From Pedobacter sp. AJM (GTDB taxonomy: Bacteria; Bacteroidota; Bacteroidia; Sphingobacteriales; Sphingobacteriaceae): a stretch of DNA of 64,000 bases. The notes below the pieces were generated by a model that did not search any database, was not told the DNA's origin, and was given only the letters and a program-made list of their open reading frames with translations. The translations under genes were made by a program, and so were the position numbers. Location of the stretch: assembly GCF_002197755.1 (NCBI RefSeq), contig NZ_NHOT01000001.1:62001-126000 (forward strand). Reading direction: 5' to 3'. Positions 61,912 to 64,000 of the stretch are shown here, in pieces (the first letter of the stretch is position 1; every line of letters begins with the position of its first letter).

Positions 61912-62877
61912 TTGGCTCAGGAAGAACAAAATAACCGCAAGGAAAAAAGCGAGTTACACCCACGCAACAAACACCGTTCGCGCTACAATTTCAAACAACT
62001 TATCTCTACTTCAAAAGAATTAAAACGTTTCGTTTTCAAAAATGAACATCACGATGATTCGATTGATTTTGCAGACCAGAATGCGGTAAAAGCATTAAAC
62101 AGGGCATTACTGAAATATTTTTACAATATCTCTCAATGGGATATCCCGCAGGATTTTCTTTGTCCGCCAATTCCGGGCAGGGCCGATTATATCCACTATG
62201 TAGCCGATCTGTTAGGTTCAAGTAATAAAGGAAAAAACCCTAAAGGCGCAAACGTCCATGTGCTGGATATTGGTGTGGGCGCCAATTGTATTTATCCGAT
62301 TATCGGCCATCAGGAATACGGCTGGAATTTCGTCGGTTCTGAAATCGATCCGCTTTCTGTAGATTCTGCAAAGCGTATTATAGAGGCAAACAAAGAGTTG
62401 CAGGGCGCAATTGAAATCCGTCAGCAATCATCAAAAATGGGTATCTTCAGGGGGATTGTGGGTAGAACTGAACGTTTTGATGCGGTGGTTTGCAATCCGC
62501 CATTTCATGCCTCCTTAAAAGAAGCAGAGCAGGGTACCCGTCAAAAATGGCGCAACCTGGGTGGCAATGAAAAAGAAGTGAAACACGTTTTAAACTTTGG
62601 TGGCAACAAGGCCGAACTTTGGTGCCCGGGTGGTGAACGCGCTTTTGTGGAACAAATGATTATTCAAAGTGCACAAATCAAAAAACAGGTGCTTTGGTTT
62701 ACCTCGCTGGTTTCTAAAAGTGCCAATTTAAAAAGCATTTATGGTGCTTTGGTTAAAGCAGAAGCCTTTGAGGTGCGTACTGTGCAAATGAGTCAGGGAC
62801 AGAAAATAAGTCGTTTCGTTGCCTGGACTTTCCAGGATGACCATGAACAGGCCGAATGGGCAAAAGGATGGAAATAA
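61912..62877 (+). CDS. rlmF: 23S rRNA (adenine-1618-N6)-methyltransferase
   Basis: A 321-residue RlmF, which methylates A1618 of 23S rRNA with S-adenosylmethionine. Signature: ELHPRNKHRSRYNFKQL at the N-terminus, WDIPQDFLCPPIPGRADYIH, SAM-binding LDIGVGANCIYPIIG and the catalytic NPPFH. The only start in reach is TTG at 61912, which places the LHPRN motif at the usual distance from the N-terminus. It is flanked on both sides by short GACTTCC-type repeats in opposite orientation and followed by a terminator. Confidence 0.94.
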   Translation: MAQEEQNNRKEKSELHPRNKHRSRYNFKQLISTSKELKRFVFKNEHHDDSIDFADQNAVKALNRALLKYFYNISQWDIPQDFLCPPIPGRADYIHYVADLLGSSNKGKNPKGANVHVLDIGVGANCIYPIIGHQEYGWNFVGSEIDPLSVDSAKRIIEANKELQGAIEIRQQSSKMGIFRGIVGRTERFDAVVCNPPFHASLKEAEQGTRQKWRNLGGNEKEVKHVLNFGGNKAELWCPGGERAFVEQMIIQSAQIKKQVLWFTSLVSKSANLKSIYGALVKAEAFEVRTVQMSQGQKISRFVAWTFQDDHEQAEWAKGWK

Positions 62878-62910
62878 GTCTCAAGTCTGGAGTCGGAAGT
62901 CTTTAGTCGG
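62877..62910. repeat. AGTCTGGAGTCGGAAGTC-type short repeat after rlmF
   Basis: Four to five degenerate copies of a 7-8 bp AGTC-xx(G) unit begin at the rlmF stop codon. They are the reverse complement in style of the CGACTCCC/ACTTCC stretches ahead of rlmF (61752-61850). Confidence 0.6.
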
Positions 62911-62942
62911 CCAAGCGATTTTGTCGAAGCAAAATATAAACA

Positions 62943-62975
62943 AAGCTGGATTAATGAAAGTTAATCTGGCTTTTT
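62943..62975 (+). terminator. Terminator after rlmF
   Basis: A 12-bp stem (AAGCTGGATTAA with TTAATCTGGCTT, two G-T pairs), 6-nt loop, then T-run. Confidence 0.75.
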
Positions 62976-63138
62976 GCATTAGTAGCATTTGCAATCAAGT
63001 TTTGAGCTACAAAGATTCGGGATCCTGAAAGCAACGTATCTTTACGAAGGGCAACCATAGAACTGTCTACTGCAAGTATAGAAATGCCTTAATTAAACGA
63101 AGTACAGCTTATCTTGGTAATGGTAATACAGAAAAATT

Positions 63139-63567
63139 CTAATGTGACTTCTTTTCGTAAGCAATTAAGATAACCAGGTTATTGTCTTGGTCCTGTGCAA
63201 GGCCATGCCAACTTCCCGGTCGGGTTAAAATGGCATCACCAGGTTTTACCGGGAAAACTTTGCCATTCATCCGCATGATGCCATTTCCACTGATGACATA
63301 ATAAATTTCATCTTCTTTTTGCAAATGATAACCGATAGCAGATCCAGGCTTTAATATTCTTTTTTTGAAAACTGTTTTAAGGTCTTTGGCCGCACCGAAG
63401 AAATTAAAACCGATGGTTTCGCCCCCACCCTGATGGGTCCCGGGTTCTTTCTTTGCCACCTCCGCATCATTCTGCAGGATATATCCGGTGGCCCCGCTCT
63501 GCTGCGCATTAACGCAAACAGCCAGCGAGGCGAAAATGGCTGTAATGATCAATATTTTGATTTTCAT
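63139..63567 (-). CDS. Exported cupin-domain protein
   Basis: A 142-residue protein with signal peptide (ending CVNAQ) and one cupin domain (about 55-140). Metal-binding motifs: GSAIGYHLQKEDEIYYVISGNG and PGDAILTRPGSWHGLAQ; the first histidine, glutamate and last histidine are at normal cupin positions. The function is unknown; exported small cupins of this kind may bind or isomerise sugars. It stands alone and is divergent from sucD. Confidence 0.85.
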   Translation of the reverse strand: MKIKILIITAIFASLAVCVNAQQSGATGYILQNDAEVAKKEPGTHQGGGETIGFNFFGAAKDLKTVFKKRILKPGSAIGYHLQKEDEIYYVISGNGIMRMNGKVFPVKPGDAILTRPGSWHGLAQDQDNNLVILIAYEKKSH

Positions 63568-63717
63568 AAGGTAGATTTCAGTATTAAACTATATTGTTGT
63601 TTCTTGCATCGAACTTTAAGCCCTGAGCTTCCTGCTTTAGTCCTTAATTTTTCTACACTAAAGTAACGAATCCTTACATTTTCATGAAAAAATGGACTAA
63701 ATAATCTGTTTTTAGGC

Positions 63718-63747
63718 TTGACTTTCCAGTCAATAATATTAGCTTTG
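63718..63747 (+). promoter_or_regulatory. Consensus promoter of sucD
   Basis: TTG at 63718-63720, 19-nt spacer, TAGCTTTG at 63740-63747, 18 nt before the ATG. Both elements fit the Bacteroidota promoter consensus. Confidence 0.7.
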
Positions 63748-63765
63748 CACAAAAAAAATAGATAC

Positions 63766-64000
63766 ATGAGCGTTTTAGTAAATAAAGATTCTAAGGTTAT
63801 CGTTCAGGGTTTTACCGGAAACGAAGGAACTTACCATGCCGAGCAGATGCTGGCGTACGGTACAAACGTAGTTGGTGGTGTAACGCCTGGCAAAGGTGGG
63901 CAATTGCATTTAGAAAAGCCTGTTTTTAATACGGTTAAAGATGCTGTTGATCAAACAGGAGCAAATGTATCTATCATTTTTGTGCCACCTGCTTTTGCTG
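63766..64000 (+). CDS. sucD: Succinyl-CoA ligase alpha subunit, 3' end outside window
   Basis: The first 78 residues of SucD. The start [18 protein letters not shown], then [25 protein letters not shown] and a strand [10 protein letters not shown] are diagnostic of the CoA-binding domain of the alpha subunit. The enzyme makes ATP or GTP from succinyl-CoA in the citric acid cycle, with SucC as partner. The active-site histidine lies beyond the window end. The start codon is set by the consensus promoter 18 nt upstream. Confidence 0.95.
   Translation, partial: MSVLVNKDSKVIVQGFTGNEGTYHAEQMLAYGTNVVGGVTPGKGGQLHLEKPVFNTVKDAVDQTGANVSIIFVPPAFA

Overview
The window looks like a chromosome segment of a Sphingobacteriaceae-type Bacteroidota, most likely Pedobacter or a close relative. 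The evidence is three SusC/SusD-type outer-membrane uptake loci, Bacteroidota-style promoters (a TTTG or TTG box about 19 nt before TAnnTTTG, with no clear Shine-Dalgarno sites), low GC, a bacillithiol gene (bshC), and the parA-parB-DUF5683-dapB-lepB-lepB gene order. The genus is inferred from overall gene content and was not tested by a search. No rRNA, tRNA, CRISPR array, prophage or insertion sequence was seen.

Left part (1-19020): a carbohydrate region in two blocks. Block one holds the end of a SusD gene whose SusC partner should lie upstream of the window, a GH43-CBM6 enzyme and an NPCBM-GH27 enzyme. A stretch of unrelated genes follows: an orphan PAS histidine kinase, a GNAT acetyltransferase, a decayed family-1-like glycosidase and two flavin oxidoreductases. 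Block two (9577-19020) is a tight six-gene operon: BNR_4 propeller, double GH43, GH105, DUF2264/GH154, GH43 subfamily 24-like exo-beta-1,3-galactanase and GH127. All or nearly all products have signal peptides. The set matches what is known for degrading type II arabinogalactan (arabinogalactan-protein glycans): rhamnose and glucuronate caps, arabinofuranose side chains, then the beta-1,3-galactan backbone.

Middle part (19145-34253): a cupin, a fatty-acid desaturase and a stand-alone TonB-dependent receptor come first. Next is a SusC/SusD pair followed by an S9 peptidase and a convergent oligopeptide-binding lipoprotein, which suggests peptide rather than glycan uptake. A cytoplasmic half of a BtuF-type binding protein, a DUF2891 protein and a small beta-barrel protein complete the stretch.

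Housekeeping block (34481-41360): an FMN reductase, then parA, parB, a DUF5683 membrane protein, dapB and two tandem signal peptidase I genes.

Fucose locus (41499-49435): a ROK regulator, SusC, SusD and a GH29 alpha-L-fucosidase, followed by the wreck of a GH3 glycosidase.

Right part (49430-64000): a malate/lactate-type dehydrogenase, bshC, a quinol-monooxygenase-like protein, a DEAD-box helicase with an Arg/Gly-rich tail, an esterase lipoprotein, a DUF4293 membrane protein, truA, a five-copy 68-bp tandem repeat leading into an ABC exporter gene, an exported isoaspartyl peptidase plus cyanophycinase pair, rlmF, an exported cupin and the start of sucD.

Most promising for a second look are the arabinogalactan operon with its paired C-tract upstream element, the exported cyanophycin-degrading pair, the 68-bp tandem repeat that ends just before an ABC exporter start codon, the two partly decayed glycosidase genes, and several hairpin or short-repeat elements between genes.
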